Positions 1 through 12,200 of a DNA stretch of 16,564 nucleotides are shown here, piece by piece; the first letter of the stretch is position 1, and every line of letters begins with the position of its first letter. Source of the stretch: Phoronis pallida (Eukaryota > Phoronida > Phoronidae); assembly GCA_028565715.1 (NCBI GenBank), contig JAOXYC010214239.1, positions 1 through 16,564 of the forward strand, read 5' to 3'. The position numbers and the translations under genes were made by a program. Below the pieces are notes generated by a model, which did no database searches, was not told where the DNA came from, and saw only the letters and a list, made by a program, of their open reading frames with translations.

Positions 1-175
1 TCAATAAAACTGATTTGAAAACATTCAATTCTATTTCTCAATTATTAAAATTTAGTATTACAAAAAATATTATGGACTTGTGTTATTTTAAATTAAAAAT
101 AATATTCAAATGAACAATGTATGATTTGGCAAAAAACACAAACTCTCACAATCAAGTACTGTAAAGACTGTTTAC

Positions 176-288
176 CTTGTTCATCAGCATGGACCACATA
201 CATGGGTAACTTTGCCTGGATGATATCGTTCAAGGCAACTGATTGAGAACTGGGGACATGGTTCCAAAATGATTGAAGACACTGTTCA
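176..288 (-). CDS. AP5B1: AP5B1 exon 20, last exon in view
   Basis: 113 nt, phase 2 in and phase 1 out. Acceptor GTTCTTCCAG and donor CAAG|GTAAAC. Begins EQCLQSFWNHVPSSQS, continues LNDIIQAKLPMYV and ends VVHADEQ. The stop codon is not in this exon, so at least one more coding exon lies left of position 1. Confidence 0.78.
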
Positions 289-3200
289 CTGGAAGAACAC
301 AAGCAAGACAATGTTGTCAGTTAGAATTCTTAAAGTCAAATGAATATATATAAAATATATAAATCATTTTGGAATTGAATAATACACTAGACGACACTTA
401 TTATTTCTATTGCTGTTGTTATTCAATTCAAAAGTACCAATTTCACAATGGCTGACTAGTTTTAACTTATAGAACTCGACAGTTACAAAATAAACACAAT
501 TTGATGTAATAATTATGGGGAGTGCTGTTGGCTTAGTGGTACAGAGCGTGTTCCTCTTAACCGGGAGGTCCGCAGTACAAAGCACCGCTACCCAGTATGC
601 TCCCTGGGGAGTTGAAATGGCACATGTATGAACAGTTGCACAGCCTGGGATAGTAATGTTGTTCTGTATTATTTTACCACCTATAATTTTTTAACAACGT
701 TATTTTCCAGCAATTGACAGTTTTGTAGTGTTTCAAAAGATATCTTGGTTCATTTATCTCGCACTCTTACACAAACCTTTCTTCTTTACTTGTGAAGTGA
801 CTCCATAGCGTATCAAACAATTGATGGTTTGTAATATCAACACCAGGTGGCACGGGTAATGGCAGGAATAAATCCATAAATGCAATGCTGACAGGATGTA
901 ACTGACACTCGTACGTTTTACTATCTGTTGATGCAAAGATGGCTCTGCAAAGGTAACAAAAATAATCATTTGTAAACAATTGAACCTATTCAATATTTAG
1001 TTCTTAAAAGTCTAGATGTTGGAAGGATTGACGGCAACAGTCGTGTCCAACAAAGCAGTTTTTAATTTTCTTGAAATATTTATTTCATCCTAAAAATTTC
1101 ATTGAGAAAAACAGATATCCTACCATATTGTTTAATTTATCAACAAGAAAATAATGTATGGAGGGTTTCAGTCGTCCAGTTATTCTAGACAAACTATTAT
1201 CGGAAGCATTTGTGATACTCAAACTTTACATTTTCTAGTTATATGTTGTTCTACATCACATAATTACAAAGTTTATAAATACTTACTTTATGTCTATAGA
1301 TACGGGCACAGGTTGTTCTGGACTTAGAGTGAGTGAAATCACCTTTTCTGTAAAATTTAACCGTACAAAATTTAAGAACAGATTCATTACCTATAAAGCA
1401 TTAAAGACCACACCCTTTTTTCATCACAATTGTAAAGGAGCAAGTGTAGATAGCCGGAATTTACTTTCAGTTAAGACTGAGCGTTGGTTCTATTCATTGC
1501 TTTACTCCGGACTGTTTATAACTATTCGAGTGTATAGGGGAACAATGAATGAATTACAGGGTAGCTTCAAAAGTTATAACCAGCAAAATTCGAATGAACT
1601 AAATTTGAAATTTGAATGAAATGTAATCATGAAGGAGAGCGGTTGCTTATTGAATAGTTCCTACTATGACATTAATGGATTGCTGATTGTTTCCAGCCAA
1701 ATAATATAATACTCAAAATATAGCAATCCCAATGCTCTTGTTCACAACTTGAGAACTAGAAAAAAATACTACAATAGATAATTTGCAACTTTTATAGGCA
1801 TATGAAAACCCCACAATGCAAAATTCACTGTGGCAGGAATGCAATTGGTCAATTGAAAGTAGTACATAACATTCAAAATGAATAAACGCACCTTGAATAC
1901 TGTCATTTGAGAGTGATGAAATATAAACATCTGAAAATGAAAAATACAGATTCAATTAATACGTTGAAAACTTAATGAAAAATTGAGCTTGGTCCAAATG
2001 GCAAAAATATAAATTTTTGATCACTGTCTCAAAAAATGGCAGGTGTCCCAAAATAGCAAGAAAATATGGTACATCAAACAGTACCTTTTCACTTTAGTCA
2101 TTTAATTGAAACAATATAACTACTGAAAAAAAACCAGCAAAGGTAACCTCGTATAAATATCACCATATTAAAATACACATACTTGCAATCTCCTTATAAT
2201 ATTTTGGTGTCTCCAGGTGAAATGCAACAGCATAAACTGTCTCAAACCCAGCATCCTTGACCTGAAAGACAGAAAGGATTAGCCATTTGCATAGGCTTTT
2301 CTTCTTTCTGACGAAATAAGTGAATATTTTATCCAAAGCAATGTTTCATTATTTGTTGTGAATATATTTTAAAAGTTGTAGTTTCAGAATCGAGTTCATC
2401 TGTTCATTGCCTTACCCTGTCTTAGCATAAATGCAAATCTGATTGCCACAGAAAAGCACATACGTAAATTACTTGTAAACAGTAATTCCCTTTTTAATAA
2501 TACGAATGACTGCACCAGGAGTCACTGGTCATTTGGCTGTTGTAAACATGCAAATCGATTGGCGGATCATTCGGTGAAGGATTAGCCAACGAATTCTTCG
2601 TCACATGCATGGGCAAGTTTCCTAGCTAGATATGCAGAATGCATCACTAATTGCTATCATTATTTAAATTAAATTAAAGTTGAAAAAAATGGTTACTTAC
2701 TAATTTGACTTGATAACAAAGATTTATACTGGGATTGAAATTTGGTGACAGAATACAAGTTTTGTATAATGTCAACAAATCAGTTTCCAGGGTTACCGGA
2801 GGGACGGACATGGAAAGAAGATCACGGTTGGGTTTGGAGTCAACTCTGAAAAAACAAAATTATTGGAAGAGGAAAATATTTGTCATGAAAATTCAAAATA
2901 AAAATATTTGAAATTGACTTTAATTTATAATTTTCGGGACGTTCCCATTTTTTAAAAGGTGTTCAAATCTTGGTCTTATGCAGGTATACACAACTTTTGA
3001 ACTTTGAATGATATCCCAACATTCTTTTTGAGTAAAATGGATTTTGAAATAGCCAATCAATTCTGTTTTTGATCCACTCTCAAAAAATTCTCTTTTTAAC
3101 ATTTAGATTACATGGCATATTCAATAATGTACTTTTTTAAAAGTACATTTATTGTGTAATTTTCATACTAGAATGCCAATTTCCTTGTATGTGAAACGAA

Positions 3201-6200
3201 AAACATCTTTTTAAAGATGTTTTTCTTAAAAGATAAGAAATCCCATAAAACAGGCTTCAAATCCTTGAAAAATACAATATTATTATACCTGATCAGTTGT
3301 ATTATAGGTGAATCCAATTTCTCCACAGGAGCCGCTGGAGGGAAGTTTGTACTTCCTGGAAATAAATCAAAATCGCATTGAGTAACGACTATGCGTAACA
3401 TTATTAGTAAGCTATGATTCCGCCTGCCCTCTGATAAATGCTTTGAAAAATTTATGAGCAAATTTTTCATAATAAAAATAATCTGTAGAGAGACACCAAA
3501 TAAATGGTTATGGAGAGTACTTACTAGGTATTTTACAAGATACAAGAAATTTTATTCAGAGTCAGTACCAATAATCATACAACATTAGCTCTAATGAGCT
3601 ATTTTCTGATAATTAATATATTAATTAAGTATTTTAGAAAATAACGGTTTATCTTTGTCTTTGAAAAAAGGGGCAAAACAAATGCTTTGTCTTTTGATAT
3701 AAAAATCTTACCTGTCACCATATTGCTAAGTTGTTCTGATGCCCTGTTCTTGTCACCAGATTGTAATAAAATGCTGGACACCTGAAAAAAGTAGAATATA
3801 AAATTAATACAATATAATGAAAATAAAATTAATACAGTATAATAAAACCTTGAATGATATCAGACAGGTTGGGACCAGTGTTTCCACTCCATTAACAAAA
3901 TTCATTACATGGTTTAGTTTTACAACAATACATTAGTTTTTCTAGTACCTTAATTTGTCAAAAAAATCAAGGCATAAACAATTGGTTTTTATCAGAAAAT
4001 AATGAATAATTCATTGCATCATTCTCTTCTTAAATAATGTTTAATTTAATGGTAAAAATATGCAAATAATGATTCACATTTTTGTCTCGGATGATTTCTT
4101 GAGGCTATATAGATGCAAACAACTAAAAATGTTGAAAAAACATTCAACAATAATTTCTTTAATAAAGTCAACACTTCCACCATAAAATACTATTTGACCT
4201 GGCTCACCTTGTCAGAGGACAGGTTACAGAAGAGAGCATAGTAGAACTTTGAGCGATCTCGAATCTCGACATCTTGGTATTTTGTAAACAACGTGAACAG
4301 CAGACAGCCAATAGCTGGGAAATAAATAAACAATGCCCATTAATCATGCCAAGTCTTGATTAACAATTGAGAAAACAATCACATCCTTAGGCTTCTCACA
4401 CACTCCTTGACGTCATTGGGGTTCTGACGTTTTTTGATTAGTGGAGAAAAAATGCACACAAGTGATATTGACAACGGTTAAGTTACAATGTGTGTACTAT
4501 ACTTTATTTGATATAAAACACATGCAGCTTTGGAAGTATCATCAGGATATGTATGAAAAACTATAAATTATCTTCTCTTTAATTTTCGTATCATGATCTA
4601 AAGAAAAATTGTGCCATTTGATTATTTTTCAGTCTTAGCCAAAATGCTTTTAATAATATTGATTATACAACCTATGTTAAAATAACTCGCACAATAACAT
4701 CATTCAATACACTGCCATACATGATGACATAAATGCATTGTTTCATTCATGTTATTTTTTAAAAAAGTCTGACATAAATCATAAAAAGGCAACTTATTTG
4801 GTGCATAAGTTGTATAAATAGGTTATTTTGCAGTGTTTGAATATGAGGTGAGGTTTAAGTCGATCTCAACTTGAATCGGATGAAGTCTTTTAACTCAGCT
4901 AACGCCTCAATAAAATACTTCATCCGATTCAAGTTTCAATAGAATAACCTCACCTCATATTCAAACCCAAGCCAAATAACCTATCTGAATAGACAGAAAT
5001 ATTCGGAATTTGTATTCTAAATAATATTGATTATTTTCAAATACAAAGATAAAAATAGTCATGTGATAAAAGAATCGTGATTCCCATATTTTCCAACGAA
5101 TAGGCTATGCAATAAATTCTTCTATTTTGTTGATGAACAAAGTATAGCTTGTGTTTTAAAAATCAATTAGTGAATCAAACTATTTTTCAAAGAACCTATT
5201 TCTATGGTCAGCGGAAACTCCATAAAAAATTAGTCTGGAAAAAATGATGAAAATGTAGCCCAGCTGTTGAATGAGTAAAATAGGACAGTTGCACAAATCA
5301 TGGATATCCTTGTTAGAGTGATATAAATCAGTTTCAAAAGCTTTCACAGTATTAACAGAAGTCGTGCCTAATTTTAAGAAAATATCACTTAGAATTCATC
5401 CAATGCTACAGTGATTTTATAGTTATGACTTTTAGGTTTTGCCTAATTCACAGCAGGAATTCCATGAGTGTATTAGATGGTGTTAAATATTGAACCAAAG
5501 TAAAAGCTTCACCTAGAAGTTTGTTGGTAATCCCAACCAAAGCTATTAGATTGAGAAACAAGATTGCTGATGTGGGTGGCTTCTTTCTTGTATTTACGCA
5601 AGTTGAGAAATTTATATTGCTTCTTAAAGATGCAAGGTACAACATGGTGTCATAACATATTTTAGTTACTCATTGAACATTCATTTCTTAGTAGGATTTT
5701 ACATGTCTATTATATTAATATGCAGATACGTAGGAAAAAGTAGTGAGTTAGGTCATTGGCAGTTTATGAATTCAAAACAATTTTCTTGGAGATCTCATGA
5801 AATCATGATAACATAATAAACTCATGACTCCCCCATTGAAAGGGGGTATAAATCCCAGATTGTTGATTTTACCTGGTATTTACTTATTGCTTGGTTAAAT
5901 TAAGCTTAAAAATTTTAATTTAACCTTAAAAGATGTTTTCTTATTGTTTAAAGCCCCCGTGTAAATGCATCGAGAGACAAAATTAAACAATGTAAAAAAA
6001 CTCAGAACCTTAAATGGATATAATTAGTCCTAAAGAGAAAAGGAAATAACCAAAGTTGAAAAAATAACAAGTAGGTTTATTTAATGAAGCATTATGTATT
6101 TCCCCTAAAGCTAATAAAGTCTAGATTCCTGTAGTGCATTTAACCAAATGTTTATTAATTTAAGATAAGCGGGAGTCTCTATATGACACTTTGTTTTGGA

Positions 6201-9200
6201 CTCCAGGGTTCTAAGTAAAATAACAAACAAATCTAACTATTCCTGCAGACATTTGCATTTTTGTGTGCTACATACATCTGAATCGTTCATATACATGTCT
6301 TCATGGATGTCAATCAATTTTGATTTTAAAGTTTTATCTTTTTAAGTGACTTTTATCAAACATTCAAATAATTGCATCTATTTTTTTAAATGTTTTCAAT
6401 TAGCAAAAAAAGTTTAGGGTGTTCCCCTACAATATCTAGTTGTAAGAGTATCCCCATGGGGAGCCCCTATGCTAAGTAGAAGTAGTGTGATGTACCCACT
6501 CGGAGCCCCAGTCTAGGAAACCTAGCCCATCACAACTTACTACACTCAGAGCAATTATTACAACAGAACTCTTTAGCAGAACAAAGGTGCTAGTCAGTAT
6601 TTTACTTGGAGAAAATGTTTTAAAATCTGTTGGTATGAAAACAACAACAAGAAGATGTATAATTGGTGTGGTAGCAGCTTTGGTTCTGGTGGCGTGTATG
6701 TTGGTTATGCCGCTTTATTTTCTCTATGAGCACACAGAGGAGCAGAGACTGGAAGAAGGTTAGTCATTTTTTATCAAAAAGAACAATTCCATTTTTTGAT
6801 GATTTGATTCTATTGCCCATTGATTTTTATTGGTGATTTTCATGGAAAATTAGGGATGTTTTCATCATTTTATATATTTTTAATTGTTTCCCAAGATATA
6901 TACAGAAAGTCCTAATATTCAGAAGTACATATTAAGTTATATTATCTCTAAATTAAAAGATAGTCTTGACTTATCTGTCAACTTCAAAAGTAAACTGAAA
7001 AATACAAAATGCAAAGAATTGAATCATCTTCAGTAATATGGTAAAACCACAATTTTTTGAAATGTTTTTAAAAAATGATCATGGAAAAGCATGGTTAATT
7101 TTTTTAAATGTTTGAAAAGAAGAGCATTTTAAACCAATCTTATATAAAAAAGTTCCTGTTCCAAATATGAGGAACCGACAAATTACCCAATGTTATGTTA
7201 CGGTATATGAAATATGATCATTGCTTAACCTGTATAGGTGTAATTCCGTCTGTGAGATCCTGTAATCCGTTTAAACATAACTCCCACGGATGTGATAGCT
7301 AAAGTTATACCATAACTGTCATAGAAATATGATAGTTAAGATATATCTGGTTATTCTGCATTCGTGTGTATGGGTGAGCTGCAAAAGTCTTATTAATGAA
7401 TTTAAAGTGTTTCAACAACATTTAATGAGAAATGAACGGATTGCTTGCGGAAATATTTCCAAGAAAATAATAAGGTTTTTGTCCCCAAATGTCAAACAGA
7501 GCAAATAAAAAAGGTAAAGGTAAAATTACCTCATTTTGACACGGTAATGAACTAGATTATTTTTTTTCTCATTTTCCTTAAAGATGCGTAAGCTGTATCC
7601 ATGACCATAAAAGTCATAAAAACAAATTGCAATGAAAATTGATGTACTTATTGTACTCTCACTATTGAAACCTTAGGAATGCAGCAAATATTTTTGAAAA
7701 ATTTAAAAGTGGCAAAAATTACTTTGAACAGATTAAAATTTAACTTCTGTTGGCGCAACCATAGTTCTTTTAGGCGTGAAAAGGCATTGAGGAACACATT
7801 CAAATTAATTTGTGGAGCCAGAAATTTTGGGATATTCCAAGTATGGTGCATGCAGTTCTAAATATGCAAGTTTCACTGCAATTTTTTTTTATGACTTCAG
7901 GTCACGAATAAGGCTTATGCATCTTTAAAACAGATCATATTCTTATGAATTTTTTTTCATTTTCAACAGGTCTGAAGAGGACCTGATAACTAATGCAAAA
8001 TTGTTTTAAGAATATTTAATAAAATGTAACCATTCAGAAATGCTAAGACATTTTTTTCAAAAACAATAACATTCAAAAACTTCAAGTTGGTTGCAACTAC
8101 AATAAATTCCTGCGCTATCATCACCAACAGAAAACACTGAAGATTATCACCCTACTTAAGATTATCCCCATCAGTCTGGCTGCAAATATATTGTGTTGAA
8201 GTCAAATATTATCATTTTTTTTTTTAAACAACCAGGCAACAGCATTGTTTAGCAGCTCTAACATTGCTACTTCATATTTTTGATAAGAAGACAATTAATT
8301 GGTCTGGTACTAGATTCAAGCATTGTAACAAGTGAAAGTGGTTCTATGTGTCCAGGGACGGACACTGTTGCACGGAAGAATATAATTGGAATTTTTGCTA
8401 ACAATATAGTTATTGTCACTTCTTTTTCCACCATTTCAATTTTTTTTTTAAAACGTGGTCTTTTTACAGCAGGTTGATAAAAATTTGGGGGGGGAAATCA
8501 AAAAGTCAGTGTTGTGTAGTTTTGAGGAAATGAGATGCAAACAATGGACAACTAAAACTCTGTTGAGTCCACAGAGTTGTAACAGTTTTCATCTAATTTT
8601 CTCAAAGAAAAAACGTCTCAACAGAATTTTTACAATTTTTTTACCGAGTTCAAAAATCTTTTTTTTTGTAAAAAATGTAAAAATTGTCCACTAGAAAAAT
8701 CAATAATTTGCAAAATATAACCCATTTTTTTATGAAAGGTGGACAAGATATCATTTATAGCTAGAGGTTGTCATATTCTTTGAGTGTCATTTAATTAATG
8801 ATGCTTGTTTGTTTTAGAGATTGAAGCTGCAATAAAAGGTCAAAGTTCCGAAGAAACTACAAAGCAAAGAACAACCATAATTCATCGTATACTCACAACA
8901 ACATTACCAATTTGCTCAACAAAACAGACAGATGCAAAACTCTCGGATTTAGAGTATGAAAATGGCATCACCAGCCAAAATAGTACCCAAGACAGCAATG
9001 CAATGATCACCTCAAGAGCAGATTTTATAACTGTAACCATAGACAATTCAGCAGCAGACGATACTGCAACCAGAGACATTTTTGCAGCAGATGAGACTTC
9101 GGAAACAGCAGTTAACATTGAAGAAACTACAGAAAACAAGTGGTCAGAAAGTACAACTGACTCTGGAAGACAAAGTGAATATGAGATAAACTTTTAGAAA

Positions 9201-12200
9201 AAAAGATTATTAAAATTTGTTACCTCAGACCTGAATAATATTTTTGCCAACATTTGGGCAATATTGATTTTTATATTTAATTAGGAGTTTAACTTTTCAA
9301 AATGATGCAGAAAATGTCTTTGTGATGAAGAGCTGCAGATAGCAAATGCATGAACTTAAAGATGATGAACATTTTAAGCATGAATTGATGAGAAGTCAGT
9401 TGGGTACTCAAAGACAAGATACAGAGCCCAGTGCAGAGACATTTTATAATGATGGATCATTTTAATTACCGTAATAAGTGCAATAAAAAAACACGAGAGA
9501 ATAATAAGAAATTATGTCAACCAAATAAAATAATCATTTTTAGACAAATTGGCAGTTGAAACACTACTTTTACTCAAGGATACTAAGTGTTGCACTAGTT
9601 ATTTCCCATAAATACCATTGGTTTCATTGGTTGGTTTGATTAATTCCAAAAAAATAAAAAGAGAGAATGAGCATGCCAATTTTTTCACTGATCAATAAAA
9701 AGCTTGATACACTTTCATATAGGGAATCTAAAATACGGATAACTGCACATTGTGTAACAATTATACCTCAAGTAAGCTGTCTGGATCCAATAATTCCGTC
9801 TCTTCATCTCATGATATAGTACAATATTCTGATCAATTATATTACAGAGGATTATGACAAAAATGGTACAATTTCAAACACCCCTTTCATGATCTTTTAA
9901 ATTCACATGTTTTGTTTTGTTTTAATTATCTTTATCCTTACTAGTTGCACTGCAGGGATATTGAAGCTGAGGACATGAATATTTGCTACTAGGTAATCAA
10001 AATCAAAAACTGCTCACCACTGTGAAATGACCGTGTGTCATGAAATGCTAAGATGCTCTTACAAATGGCAACCAGCTCACTGCCTGTCCTCCAGTCACCA
10101 TGTTCACATAACAGTGTTTCTGACAGCAGATTTTGAAGAAATGTGATGGTTGCCTGATTACAAATGGAGAGAAAAATATGAGATATGAATAATGAAAACT
10201 ATGATATGCAGTGGCTGTGAACACGGGTATTTTATTAATATGTGTACTTGTGTTTAAAAACATTTTAGAGACACATATTGACAAGATAGCATAAATTCGG
10301 ACCTGTTCTAGGTGAGACACATGCTATCAATGGTAAAACAATTTTGGACAAAGATAATTTCCAAAACACATATTTTTTAAAAAATCAGTGCTCTATACTT
10401 GTTCTGCTAAAATTCTAAGTGGAATTAACTTGACAAAGCCTGGACACATAATGATAAATATAAATATCCATAACAAGAAGAAATTTTTCAACATTATTCT
10501 ACTTAAGGATGGAAACATTATTCCAGCTAACCTGGCAGTACTTACCACAGGATAAATCTGTACTTCCTGTGAGGCCCTCTCTAGAATTGAAAGATAGAAA
10601 TGTATGTTGCTCAGAGCTTGGTTCTGTGAACTTCTAGTAATGATCTTGACTAGCTGAGAGAGTAATTGCAATGGCAAAGTGCTGAAAAACAAATCGATTA
10701 TCAAGAACAGATGAATATACAGGGAAGACTCATATCACGAAGACGACATTTTGAATCAAAGCCGAGGTTTGTCGTGCAGAACAATACAACTTGCGCGTGT
10801 TAACGTGCAATGAAATGCGACTCGCGCTTTAATCAGCAAATGATTTTTCTTTCTGGATGCAAACCTCACTTTGATTAATCATAATGGGGATTGTGCATGC
10901 CTGTGATATGAGACTATTGAACCTCAAATCTCTGGCTTGCCTAACAATTGAGCTACCATCCCACCAAAGGTGCACCCTGATATCTTCAACAGTTAAAGTG
11001 TGCAGATCTACTATGTTTCTAAGCGTAGTGTACAGAGAACAGATTGATGAAGAAATGCAAGCTTCATTCACAAAAAAATCTTGCAATCTTTATAGAAAAA
11101 TGGCTGCAGGATGTTTGTGAAACAGGGCCCTGTTGAAAGGAACAATTAACTACATAACTGTAAATTGATCTGGTTTACTAATTGGTTTTAATATTATCAA
11201 AATTCTTCCAAAAAGGTCAAAGTTTACTGAAATAAAACATGAGGTTAATAAATGACTCCTCAGACTCCTACATACCTTTCAGGTGTGAAAGACAAAACAC
11301 TTTCCAAAAAATCCAACACATGTGCAGAAAACCTTGGATGTTCAGTCAACAAGCCGACTAGAAAACTGAAAATCAAATTTAGAGAACGTTTCAAAATCAT
11401 AATTTTCACTACATAAACCACGTTAATTGTTGCTTAACTTTATTTTCCAAACTACCTTAGTTTAAAATTAATTTAAAAATAAATTTCCAGAAGAACAATT
11501 TAATTTACGAAACAATTTTGTTAATGAAACTATATCCTTGATGAAAAGAATCCTACACTTGTTTCATTAGTTATAAGATTCAATCTTTGATGAAAAGAAT
11601 CCTACACTCGTTTCATTATAGTTATAAGATTTTTGAATGCCAGTTTGAAATTTTTTAATGAAACAAGACTTCTTGGCAAGGTTTTTAACAAGGTTTCAAA
11701 CAATTTTAGACTCACAGAACTATGATTGTAAACTCTTTGAAAAGTTTCTTCTAGTTTTACATTTAATTTGAATTTGTGTAGTAAATGCTGTACATAATCA
11801 AACTACCCTACCTTTGAATATGCCCATCTAGCTGAGACACCTGGTGGTCAGAATGGAAGTGAAAAAGTGCCCTGAATAGTGCAACACTGCGATGACCAGA
11901 CTGACCACAGACAGTAGACTTGTGAAGACATATGAGGTTGTCCATTAAAAACATCCATGTGTCATCTGAATATAAAAGATAGATTTGTATAAAAAAAAAT
12001 TCATTTGTCTAGAGAAACATGAAATCAATATAAACTGTCAAGCTTTCAATAACCACTAGTTACCATTACCAAGACGCTTTTTAGAGTGTCTTGATAACAA
12101 TAACCAGTGGTTATTCAAAGCTTGACGGTTCTCAACACAAAATAAAATGTTTTTATTCATGTATGGAAAGAGAAAAATGAGTCTTCACAAAAATAGATTC

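Larger units (their letters stand above)
945..4207 (-). other. AP5B1: Intronic DNA between AP5B1 exons 12 and 19
   Basis: Introns of about 290-540 nt separate the exons listed here. Apart from the short palindromes near 3124-3225 and the 25-bp duplication at 3798-3847, I see only AT-rich sequence with stops in every frame. Small frames at 1290-1619 (plus), 1713-1955, 2920-3102 and 3168-3545 (minus) are either exon read-through or chance. Confidence 0.65.
4315..10017 (-). other. AP5B1: Largest AP5B1 intron (5.7 kb), host of the nested gene
   Basis: Bounded by donor AGTG|GTGAGC (10017 downwards) and acceptor TTTCCCAG (4315). It contains a long hairpin at 4818-4984, an unexplained open frame at 5448-5645 (minus), a short hairpin CCCCC-ATTGAAA-GGGGG near 5828, the nested plus-strand gene (6635-9197) and its polyadenylation signals. 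Nearly all other stretches (4315-4810, 4990-5440, 5850-6410, 6760-8817 and 9530-10017) are AT-rich, full of stops in all frames, and show nothing I can name. Confidence 0.75.

Noticed and set aside
1290-1619. 109-codon plus-strand open frame
   Set aside because: It overlaps AP5B1 exon 18 antisense, has no splice or start context, and its translation is unremarkable.
7679-7861. Overlapping small frames on both strands near 7650-7860
   Set aside because: AT-rich, without splice signals that join either gene in phase; taken as chance.
7971-7986. Bases that could encode SEEDL, as in the Myc epitope tag
   Set aside because: The match is only five residues, followed at once by stops, with no vector sequence around it; coincidence.
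8280-8694. Plus-strand frames of 65 and 79 codons between the nested gene's exons
   Set aside because: Low-complexity T-rich translation, and direct splicing 6758 to 8818 already keeps frame; possible alternative exons cannot be excluded.
8882-9139. Minus-strand 85-codon frame, hydrophobic
   Set aside because: Antisense shadow of the nested gene's Thr/Ser-rich exon; no link in phase to AP5B1 exons 11 or 12.
4208-10153. Idea that the two halves are separate minus-strand genes
   Set aside because: Exon 11 (phase 1 out) and exon 12 (phase 1 in) join cleanly, and both sides match successive parts of AP5B1.
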